Source: Sutterella sp. (lineage in GTDB: Bacteria; Pseudomonadota; Gammaproteobacteria; Burkholderiales; Burkholderiaceae_F). Taken from it: 11,859 nt of DNA. Each line of letters starts with the position of its first letter. Positions within the stretch are counted from its first letter, which is position 1. The position numbers and the translations under genes were made by a program. The stretch covers positions 31,540-43,398 of the forward strand of contig DYCH01000028.1 in the NCBI GenBank assembly GCA_019418235.1, read 5' to 3'. Positions 1-5,021 of this stretch are shown here, piece after piece. The notes below the pieces were generated by a model. It saw only the letters and a program-made list of their open reading frames with translations, was not told where the DNA came from and ran no database searches.

Positions 1-278
1 ACCATCCCGGCTTCGTGACGCTTAACGCGAGCCACTTCAGCGGCTTGTTGCTTAGCCGTCATGTTCTTGTGGATGAAACCGACGCCACCTTCTTGAGCCA
101 AAGCAATGGCCAAGCCAGATTCCGTCACGGTGTCCATAGCAGCGGAGACCATCGGAATGTTCAAGCTTAAGTTGCGGGTGATTTTGGTGGTGAGGATCGT
201 GTCTCGAGGAAGGATTTCCGAGTGAGCCGGAACGAGAAGCACGTCATCGAAGGTAAGAGCCTTCTGTCTAATACGCAT
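1..278 (-). CDS. guaB: IMP dehydrogenase, N-terminal part (cut by window edge)
   Basis: GuaB oxidises IMP to XMP with NAD+, the committed step of cytosolic GMP synthesis. Only the first 92 residues lie in the window, and the 3' part runs off the left edge. The translation begins MRIRQKALTFDDVLLVPAHS and continues through the IMPDH landmarks PMVSAAMDTVTE, IALAQEGG and GFIHKNMT. These form the start of the TIM barrel just before the CBS pair would begin. The ATG at 278 has a good ribosome site, AGAGG (284-288), five bases upstream. The gene lies downstream of rnfH on the same strand, with 148 bp between them that hold a possible promoter and two hairpins. The family assignment is close to certain; the length and intactness of the rest cannot be seen. 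Confidence 0.97.
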   Translation of the reverse strand, partial: MRIRQKALTFDDVLLVPAHSEILPRDTILTTKITRNLSLNIPMVSAAMDTVTESGLAIALAQEGGVGFIHKNMTAKQQAAEVARVKRHEAGM

Positions 279-317
279 GTTAACCTCTGTCGAAAAAAAG
301 AAAAGGAATTCGGCACT

Positions 318-337
318 CGCCACTAGGTGGCGTTTTT
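318..337. other. Hairpin in the guaB leader (T-tract on plus strand)
   Basis: CGCCAC (318-323) and GTGGCG (327-332) form a perfect 6-bp stem with a 3-base loop, followed on the plus strand by five Ts. Read on the plus strand it looks like a small intrinsic terminator, but no plus-strand gene precedes it. Read on the minus strand it would be a hairpin near the 5' end of the guaB leader. Its role is unknown. Confidence 0.45.
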
Positions 338-350
338 AGATTAACAACGC

Positions 351-380
351 ATTTTATCCTATTTGAAACACTTTGGGCAA
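351..380 (-). promoter_or_regulatory. Putative guaB promoter
   Basis: On the minus strand, a -35-like TTGCCC (375-380) and a -10-like TAAAAT (351-356) are 18 bp apart. Initiation near 345 would give a guaB leader of about 67 nt containing the 318-332 hairpin. The match to sigma-70 consensus is only moderate, and guaB could also be read from the rnfH promoter. Confidence 0.4.
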
Positions 381-388
381 AAAAATTA

Positions 389-415
389 AGTTTTTTTGCT
401 CATACGCAAAAAACT
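389..415 (-). terminator. Weak A/T-rich hairpin after rnfH
   Basis: The arms at 389-399 and 406-415 are complementary apart from one bulged base, mostly A-T pairs closed by G-C pairs. On the minus strand the hairpin is followed by TAATTTTTTTG. It lies just beyond the rnfH stop codon and could partly terminate rnfH before guaB. The stem has little GC, so termination is likely inefficient. Confidence 0.35.
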
Positions 416-426
416 TTACCGATTAA

Positions 427-735
427 CTAGAAAAGTCGATGCTTGCCACCATTGCGCCCCATCGCTAAGGCATTGTTTCCTGAGTGATTTTTTTCTTCAC
501 GAAGGCGGCGAGCGGTCATCGGATCAACGGTTAAAGGCGGCAAAATTTCAATGCGATCACCGTCAACCAAAAGGCGATCAGCCTCGCAGCGCTCATTCCA
601 AACAGCCAACGTATGCTTTTGCGAAGGCGTTACACCGGCAGCTTTTAAAGCATCCTCGACACGAGCACCATCGGCGAGTTCGAGTTCCGTGAGTTGAACT
701 TGATCAGCATTAACGAGAGCGACAAAAATATGCAT
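427..735 (-). CDS. rnfH: RnfH family ubiquitin-like protein (UPF0125)
   Basis: This is a small 102-residue protein of the RnfH/UPF0125 family, which has a ubiquitin-like (beta-grasp) fold. Its function is not well established; the name comes from the Rnf electron-transport clusters, and the gene often sits beside smpB. The family signature is visible as DGDRIEILPPLTVDP followed by the basic ARRLREEK. The N-terminus MHIFVALVNADQVQ matches the first strand. A GTG at 744 is in frame, but it lies inside the ribosome site AGGTGG (741-746). That site is correctly spaced (5 nt) for the ATG at 735, so I start there. The gene is divergent from smpB. The toxin-like gene ratA, which lies between rnfH and smpB in E. 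coli and many relatives, is absent. Confidence 0.9.
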   Translation of the reverse strand: MHIFVALVNADQVQLTELELADGARVEDALKAAGVTPSQKHTLAVWNERCEADRLLVDGDRIEILPPLTVDPMTARRLREEKNHSGNNALAMGRNGGKHRLF

Positions 736-761
736 CTTTTCCACCTATAAAGAGACGAAAA

Positions 762-790
762 AGTTTAACGAAAATACCATTTCTCTTCAA
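762..790 (-). promoter_or_regulatory. Putative rnfH promoter
   Basis: On the minus strand, TTGAAG (785-790) and TAAACT (762-767) are exactly 17 bp apart, each matching four of six consensus positions. Initiation near 756 gives a short leader that includes the AGGTGG ribosome site. Confidence 0.45.
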
Positions 791-830
791 ACTCTCCCCG
801 TTTTTGTTTTCGAATAATTACAACAACGCA

Positions 831-859
831 TTAAAAAGAGACCTCTTAATTGCTAAAAT
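831..859 (+). promoter_or_regulatory. Putative smpB promoter with extended -10
   Basis: TTAAAA (831-836) is followed after 17 bp by TAAAAT (854-859), which is preceded by TG plus one base (TGCTAAAAT), an extended -10 element. A short inverted repeat AAGAG-AC-CTCTT (836-847) lies between the boxes. Initiation near 866 gives a leader of about 29 nt. Confidence 0.5.
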
Positions 860-894
860 GATGTGTTCTAAATCAGTTTTATTAATTGGAAAAC

Positions 895-1344
895 ATGGCC
901 AATATTGTTAATCGCAAAGCCCTCTTTGATTACTACATTGAAGAGAAGATTGAAGCCGGGATGGTTCTTCAAGGCTGGGAAGTCAAATCGATCCGTGAGG
1001 GTCGCGCTCAAATTAAAGAAGCCCACATCATTATTCGTAATGGTGAGCTCTTTTTGTTGAACGCCCACATTACGCCCTTGAAGACGGCAAGTACCCATGA
1101 AAAAGCCGATCCCACGCGTCTTCGTAAGCTTTTGATGCATTCCCGTGAGATCGACAAATTCACGGGTAAGGTTGAACGCGCTGGTTTCACACTCATTCCG
1201 CTGGATATGCACTTCGTTCGCGGTCGTGTGAAATTGACCGTCGGTCTTGCCAAGGGTAAGCGTCAATACGAAAAGCGTGAAGACGAAAGCAAAAAGCAAT
1301 GGGAACGCGATCGTCAACGTTTGCTTAAAACCCGCAATCGCTAA
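895..1344 (+). CDS. smpB: SsrA-binding protein SmpB (trans-translation)
   Basis: SmpB binds the tRNA-like end of tmRNA (SsrA) and delivers it to stalled ribosomes, which tags the unfinished peptide for destruction. The 149 residues match the family's usual length. The oligonucleotide-binding barrel is clear: RKALFDYYIEEKIEAGMVLQGWEVKSIREG, then the R-A-Q-I-K-E-A-H-I stretch and the LFLLNAHITPL strand. A basic C-terminal tail follows (KGKRQYEKRE to the end), the part that enters the ribosomal mRNA channel. A TTG at 886 is in frame, but the ATG at 895 gives the normal start MANIVNRKALF and has a weak GGA site about 5 bases upstream. The gene is monocistronic, with its own promoter and a strong terminator. 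The ssrA gene itself is not in the window. Confidence 0.97.
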   Translation: MANIVNRKALFDYYIEEKIEAGMVLQGWEVKSIREGRAQIKEAHIIIRNGELFLLNAHITPLKTASTHEKADPTRLRKLLMHSREIDKFTGKVERAGFTLIPLDMHFVRGRVKLTVGLAKGKRQYEKREDESKKQWERDRQRLLKTRNR

Positions 1345-1365
1345 CGTGTGACAAACACAAATATT

Positions 1366-1399
1366 TAGGGGAAGCCACATCGGCCTCCCCTATTTTTTT
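1366..1399 (+). terminator. Intrinsic terminator of smpB, possibly bidirectional
   Basis: TAGGGGA (1366-1372) pairs with TCCCCTA (1386-1392), extended inward by GCC/GGC around one mismatch, and seven Ts follow (1393-1399). It lies between the convergent genes smpB and the 1413-1970 gene. On the minus strand the same hairpin is followed only by AATATTTGTG, so it would end the opposite operon less efficiently. Confidence 0.85.
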
Positions 1400-1412
1400 A
1401 AGCTACAAACGC

Positions 1413-1970
1413 TTATTCTTCAGCGTCTTCGCCCTTTTCTTCTTCCTTAGCGCCTTCGGCCTTCGGATCACGGAAGTGAAGGTCAAAGCCCACTAACAAT
1501 TCCGTCCAACGCTTCCACAAAAGCAACATTTCCGGAGCGGCATCTTCACCGAACGGTTCAATGCCTTTACCGGCTAATTCAAAAAGCGTGTTATAGACTT
1601 CAGCCATGAAAACAGCGAAAGCCGAGTAGATCAACGTGGTGTTGTCTTCGGGCAACTTGCCACCCGAGGCTTGAGCCAATTCATTACCGAGCTTAAAGCG
1701 CAAGTTACCAGCCAAACCATTCGGATACCACTCAGCATCAATTTCGAATTGTTCGTTCTTGCCCGTGAAGGTCGCACCCAACCAATTCAAAACCTTGCGA
1801 TCGATTTCATCCATCTTCTCTTCGGTCAATTCACCCTTATCAGCGGCCACCGCACGTTGGTGCATGTCCATCATGAATTGACTTAAAATCGCACCCGTAA
1901 TGCTCGGATGACGAAGCGGGCGCTTTTCGCATTCGCTTTGACAGCCCTTGCAATCACCATTACAGCTCAT
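1413..1970 (-). CDS. Acidic paralog 4 with N-terminal Cys4 motif, function unknown
   Basis: I do not recognise this 185-residue protein. It is the last of four tandem related genes. The N-terminus MSCNGDCKGCQSEC carries four cysteines (3, 7, 10, 14; C-x3-C-x2-C-x3-C), which could bind zinc or an Fe-S cluster. None of the other three proteins has this motif. The body is predicted helical, with no signal peptide or membrane segment. Landmarks shared with its neighbours are GKNEQF (70-75), a WxxxxLAGxL stretch shortly after, an AFAVFMAEVY helix and a C-terminal WTELLVG (W-x5-G). From GEL to GKNEQF it aligns without gaps over 30 residues with the 2483-2992 product. The tail after FRDPKAEG is almost all Glu/Asp/Lys. 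The ATG at 1970 has GGAG six bases upstream; the preceding gene ends 10 bp away. It is certainly coding; the function is open. Confidence 0.85.
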   Translation of the reverse strand: MSCNGDCKGCQSECEKRPLRHPSITGAILSQFMMDMHQRAVAADKGELTEEKMDEIDRKVLNWLGATFTGKNEQFEIDAEWYPNGLAGNLRFKLGNELAQASGGKLPEDNTTLIYSAFAVFMAEVYNTLFELAGKGIEPFGEDAAPEMLLLWKRWTELLVGFDLHFRDPKAEGAKEEEKGEDAEE

Positions 1971-1980
1971 TGTTTACTCC

Positions 1981-2478
1981 TTAATTATTAAAGTCACTTG
2001 CTACGGGTGCTCCCGTCAATCGCAAGCTCCACAAATCAACGAAAGCTTCAATCGCAGGATTATTGTCCAATCCTACTTGCATCGCATCGCTTTCTTTTAA
2101 TACAACAAAAATTTCACTCACAAAGAACGCAAAAGCGTTAAACATAAACGCTTCGTCATCTTCGAGATCAAAGTTCGGATTTTGTGCGCTCACTTCAGCA
2201 CCAATCGTCCCTTTTAACGACGTTAACAACATCGCTTCATTAAATTCAGACTCGCAGGAAAAATGCTCGTTTTGCCCCGTGAAAGTTTCCATCAACCAAA
2301 GGGCCAAATTCATATTGGCCTCTTCGAGCTCTGCAATCTCCATCTCGCATTCCATGACCTTGATCACACGCTCCCAAGTGTTCTTGACCGCTTGGAAAAT
2401 GACCTCATGGGCCACCGGGTAGGACGAAATATTGGGAAGCGTTTCACGCTTGGTTGCGTAGCGTAAGGGACAAGTCAC
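1981..2478 (-). CDS. Acidic paralog 3, function unknown
   Basis: This 165-residue protein belongs to the same unrecognised family as its three neighbours. It carries GQNEHF (68-73) in place of GKNEQF, the helix AFAFFVSEIFVVL and a C-terminal WSLRLTG (W-x5-G). It lacks the N-terminal Cys4 motif, having only Cys3 (MTCPLRYATK), and has no membrane segment. The start is a GTG at 2478. No nearby ATG exists in frame, and GAGG lies 9 bases upstream, inside the end of the preceding gene. That gene stops only 4 bp before this start, so translational coupling is likely. The stop codon overlaps the ribosome site (AAGGAG) of the next gene. The protein is acidic and probably cytosolic. A redox or chaperone-like role would be a guess. 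Confidence 0.83.
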   Translation of the reverse strand: MTCPLRYATKRETLPNISSYPVAHEVIFQAVKNTWERVIKVMECEMEIAELEEANMNLALWLMETFTGQNEHFSCESEFNEAMLLTSLKGTIGAEVSAQNPNFDLEDDEAFMFNAFAFFVSEIFVVLKESDAMQVGLDNNPAIEAFVDLWSLRLTGAPVASDFNN

Positions 2479-2482
2479 TATC

Positions 2483-2992
2483 TTAGTCCTCGAAAATCAC
2501 GGGATCGGTTTCACGAAGACCTAACATACGTTCGGCCCACATAATGCACAAACGCTTACCTTCATCTTGGAAGTTCATCGTGTCCATATGGTGAGCAACC
2601 ACCTTCATCAATTGATAGCAGTCACAGACAAACTCATAGGCCACCGTTTGCAAGATACCGCGGGTATCTTTGATATCTTCCGGCTTAACACCCACTTTTT
2701 CCAAGCGCTCTTTCATGAAAAGCTTTAAGTAACCGGCTAACGGATCGCCCGTCCAGTGAGGTTTGGGAATAAATTGCTCGTTTTTACCGGCTAAGACAGC
2801 CGCTAAAAACGCTGCCGATTGTTTATCCATCGCAATGGCTTCTTCGCTCTTGAGTTCGCCGTTTGCCACCATCTTGCTTCGACGCGTGACGTCATAGAGC
2901 ACGACTTCAAAGAGTTGCGTCAAGATATCTTTATCGGCGAGGTCAAACTGAGCCACGACTTGTTGTTGGTTTTCTTGGGCTTGATCGGCCAT
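2483..2992 (-). CDS. Acidic paralog 2, function unknown
   Basis: This 169-residue protein is the second gene of the four-paralog cluster. It starts with a Gln-rich, probably flexible stretch (MADQAQENQQQ), then helices. Shared landmarks are GEL...GKNEQF (GKNEQF at 69-74), HWTGDPLAGYL matching the WxxxxLAGxL of the 1413-1970 product, a PED turn, the helix AYEFVCDCYQLM and the C-terminal WAERMLG (W-x5-G). Its N-terminal DLx5Lx3Fx5DxT pattern (DLADKDIL...YDVT) also appears in the first gene's product. The ATG at 2992 directly follows the upstream stop codon (TAA-ATG, no gap), and a GGAG site 8 bases back lies inside the upstream gene. No catalytic motif, signal peptide or membrane segment is visible. 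The family is unknown to me. Confidence 0.84.
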   Translation of the reverse strand: MADQAQENQQQVVAQFDLADKDILTQLFEVVLYDVTRRSKMVANGELKSEEAIAMDKQSAAFLAAVLAGKNEQFIPKPHWTGDPLAGYLKLFMKERLEKVGVKPEDIKDTRGILQTVAYEFVCDCYQLMKVVAHHMDTMNFQDEGKRLCIMWAERMLGLRETDPVIFED

Positions 2993-3433
2993 TTATTCTT
3001 CTCCAAGAAAGTAGTGAATCCACTTCGACTTTAAGGCATCACAGCGCAACTCAAACACTTCTTGTGTTTGTTCTTCTTCATGCACTGCGGCCAATAATTG
3101 CAAAAACTCTTCAGCCATCGTTGAAATCACGATCAACATGACAACGTTGGGATCTTTTTCTTGCGCAATATCACTTTCGACCAATCCCAACGGGACAAGC
3201 GTATCGACCAAACGTTTTGCAAGCACTTCAAGCTGCAAATGGTCGGGAACAATGACACCCTCATACTCTTGAGAAAAACACGCTAAAAGATCAATGGAGC
3301 CTTCCATTAACGATTCAGAAGCCTTTTGTTCATCATCGATTTCCGTTGCATCAAAGACCGTTAAGAAAAAACGATCAAATAAAGCTTGCATGACCTCAAG
3401 GTCACCAAGATTAACGGTGGCTTGTGCTTGCAT
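2993..3433 (-). CDS. Acidic paralog 1 (first gene of cluster), function unknown
   Basis: This 146-residue protein is encoded by the promoter-proximal gene of the cluster and is the most divergent member. It lacks the GKNEQF block; the corresponding place around residues 54-59 reads SQEYEG. It keeps the N-terminal DLx5Lx3Fx5DxT pattern (DLEVMQAL...FDAT), the STMAEEFLQLL helix and the C-terminal WIHYFLG (W-x5-G), ending LGEE. A GTG at 3436 sits directly before the ATG at 3433. AGGAG is 7 bases from the ATG but only 4 from the GTG, so I choose the ATG. It is strongly acidic and helical, with no cysteine cluster, signal or membrane segment. Paralogy rests on position-matched short motifs and should be tested with profile methods. 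Confidence 0.8.
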   Translation of the reverse strand: MQAQATVNLGDLEVMQALFDRFFLTVFDATEIDDEQKASESLMEGSIDLLACFSQEYEGVIVPDHLQLEVLAKRLVDTLVPLGLVESDIAQEKDPNVVMLIVISTMAEEFLQLLAAVHEEEQTQEVFELRCDALKSKWIHYFLGEE

Positions 3434-3467
3434 CACAAAGCTCCTAAAAGTTTTTCAACAAACGCTA

Positions 3468-3496
3468 ATTCTAACAAAAAGCGCGGTCGCTCCCAA
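3468..3496 (-). promoter_or_regulatory. Putative promoter of the four-paralog operon
   Basis: On the minus strand, TTGGGA (3491-3496) and TAGAAT (3468-3473) are exactly 17 bp apart; TAGAAT matches five of six consensus bases. The -35 box lies in the loop of the qmcA terminator, and the -10 box begins two bases past its T-run. Initiation near 3461 gives a leader of about 28 nt with AGGAG before the ATG at 3433. Confidence 0.6.
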
Positions 3497-3513
3497 TGGA
3501 AGATGACCGCGCT
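3475..3513 (-). terminator. Intrinsic terminator of the nfeD-qmcA operon
   Basis: On the minus strand, AGCGCGGTC pairs perfectly with GACCGCGCT (arms 3505-3513 and 3480-3488, 16-nt loop) and is followed by TTTTTG. It begins 19 bp after the qmcA stop codon. It separates the SPFH operon from the downstream four-gene cluster. Confidence 0.85.
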
Positions 3514-3532
3514 CATTTTGGAATGTTTCGGA

Positions 3533-4513
3533 TTACTTCAAGCGATCGACCAAGTTCGTCACTTGAGAGGTCGGTACCACCTTATCAGCCGCTGCCGGAT
3601 CCGTTTGACGCATGATGCTCATCGCAGAGGCAATCATGCTGCCCATGTCATTTAAGTTACTCGGCAACAAAATCGTATTACCGGTCTTGGCAACTTGAGC
3701 AAAGGCGTCCACGTATTGTTGAGCAACCTTCAAGTTCACGGCATCCATGCCGCCAGGCGATTGCGTGGCTTGAGCAATTTGACGCAAGGCTTCAGCCGTG
3801 GCCGTTGCGATAGCCAATGTTGCTGCGGCTTCACCTTCGGCCTTATTGATAGCGGCTTGCTTTTCACCTTCAGATTCTGCAATGGCGGCTTCTCGGGCAC
3901 CGGTTGCCAAGTTAATTTGTTCTTGCTTACGACCTTCAGAGGCTGCCACCACGGCACGCTTTTCACGTTCAGCCGTAATTTGTTGTTGCATAGCTTGCAA
4001 AATCACCGCTGGCGGCGTCAAGTCCTTAATTTCGTAACGCAATACCTTAACACCCCAATTAAGAGCGGCTTCGTCAATTGCGCTCACCACCGATTGGTTA
4101 ATCAAATCACGCTCTTCAAAGGTTTTGTCCAATTCCATCTTACCGATGACGCTACGCAACGTCGTTTGAGCCAATTGCGTGATGGCAATGATGTAGTTAC
4201 TCGTACCGTAACTGGCGCGCTTGGGGTCTGTCACTTGGAAAAAGAGCACACCGTCCACGGACAATTGCGTGTTGTCCTTCGTGATACAAACTTGACTCGG
4301 CGTATCCAACGGCACTTCCTTTAAGGAATGCTTATAGGCCACACGGTCAATAAAAGGAATCACCACATTAAGACCGGGCGAGAGTACGGCGTGGAACTTC
4401 CCTAAACGCTCCACCACCCAAGCCGACTGTTGAGGCACCACTTTAATGGCTTGGAATGCAAACACGCAGGCCAAGGCCGCTAACGACAACGTAAACGTCA
4501 AAAATCCGTCCAT
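3533..4513 (-). CDS. qmcA: Stomatin/SPFH family membrane protein, QmcA-like
   Basis: This is a membrane-anchored SPFH (band 7) scaffold protein of the paraslipin/QmcA type, thought to form large ring-like assemblies in the inner membrane and often paired with an NfeD protein. At 326 residues it is close to the family's usual 300-320. One N-terminal membrane segment (about 5-22) is followed by the SPFH domain: VVPQQSAWVVERLGKFHAVLSPGLN, then the PFIDRVAYKHSLKE stretch and TKDNTQLSVDGVLFFQVTDP. The hallmark helix GKMELDKTFEERDLIN and the segment LRYEIKDLTPP follow. Next comes an Ala/Glu-rich coiled coil (about 180-245), then a C-terminal region containing NTILLPSNL. The ATG at 4513 has AGGAG seven bases upstream. 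It lies 18 bp after the NfeD-like gene and ends at a strong terminator, so the two form the end of an operon. Confidence 0.93.
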   Translation of the reverse strand: MDGFLTFTLSLAALACVFAFQAIKVVPQQSAWVVERLGKFHAVLSPGLNVVIPFIDRVAYKHSLKEVPLDTPSQVCITKDNTQLSVDGVLFFQVTDPKRASYGTSNYIIAITQLAQTTLRSVIGKMELDKTFEERDLINQSVVSAIDEAALNWGVKVLRYEIKDLTPPAVILQAMQQQITAEREKRAVVAASEGRKQEQINLATGAREAAIAESEGEKQAAINKAEGEAAATLAIATATAEALRQIAQATQSPGGMDAVNLKVAQQYVDAFAQVAKTGNTILLPSNLNDMGSMIASAMSIMRQTDPAAADKVVPTSQVTNLVDRLK

Positions 4514-4531
4514 GACAGAACTCCTTGCGAA

Positions 4532-4960
4532 TTAAATCTTTTTCAGAATGAGCGTGTTGCCACGTACTTCAACAATTTGGTGCAAACCTGTTTCAAGGTT
4601 GTCGATATCGACAGCGACCGCATCCCACTGAGCACCACGGTATTGAACGCTCGTGCGCCCCTTTTCCTTCCATGCTAACACTTCAACCGTTTGACCCTCG
4701 TCTAAATTTTGTAAGGCATGCGCTTGTTCATCGCTTTTCGTTTTAATCGAACGAATGCGGCGCACCCAAACGGAGCCGATTAAGGAGACTACCGCAAAAG
4801 CGACGACTTGCCACTCGACCGAGAAGTTTATGTATGCTGTCAAGGATCCGGCACAAGCAGCGATCGCTAAAACCAGTAAGTAAAAGGTTGTGAGCATCAG
4901 CTCTAAAATGCCCAAAATCGCAGCGCAAATGAGCCAAATAATTGTTGCACTAAATGTCAT
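4532..4960 (-). CDS. NfeD-like membrane protein (YbbJ type)
   Basis: This is a short NfeD-family protein of 142 residues, similar in size to E. coli YbbJ, the partner encoded beside qmcA. Hydrophobic segments at about 7-41 and 50-66 anchor it in the inner membrane. A soluble OB-fold domain follows (about 85-142): EGQTVEVLAWKEKGRTSVQYRGAQWDAVAVD, ending VEVRGNTLILKKI. NfeD proteins are thought to assist assembly of their cognate SPFH protein; this short form lacks the ClpP-like protease domain of long NfeD. The ATG at 4960 has GGAG six bases upstream. The gene lies 61 bp after an antiporter gene with no clear terminator between, and directly before qmcA. Confidence 0.87.
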   Translation of the reverse strand: MTFSATIIWLICAAILGILELMLTTFYLLVLAIAACAGSLTAYINFSVEWQVVAFAVVSLIGSVWVRRIRSIKTKSDEQAHALQNLDEGQTVEVLAWKEKGRTSVQYRGAQWDAVAVDIDNLETGLHQIVEVRGNTLILKKI

Positions 4961-5021
4961 TCATTACTCCTTGCCTTGACCTCATTAAGTCAATACCTAT
5001 TCTTTGATTGTATCGCAGTCT

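Noticed and set aside
868..1380. Minus-strand open frame opposite smpB
   Set aside because: It is a shadow of smpB and would run through the smpB terminator.
1413..3433. TorD-like or type III secretion chaperone identity for the four acidic proteins
   Set aside because: Size and acidity fit, but I see none of the defining TorD motifs and no partner enzyme or secretion gene nearby.
3695..4324. Plus-strand open frame opposite qmcA
   Set aside because: Antisense to the well-conserved SPFH domain and without family likeness.
4976..4993. Inverted repeat TTGAC-N8-GTCAA before the NfeD-like gene
   Set aside because: The arms are only 5 bp, it is not a terminator, and chance occurrence is likely.
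5007..5012. TACAAT as a -10 box for the NfeD-like gene
   Set aside because: No acceptable -35 box lies at 16-18 bp, so a separate promoter is not supported.
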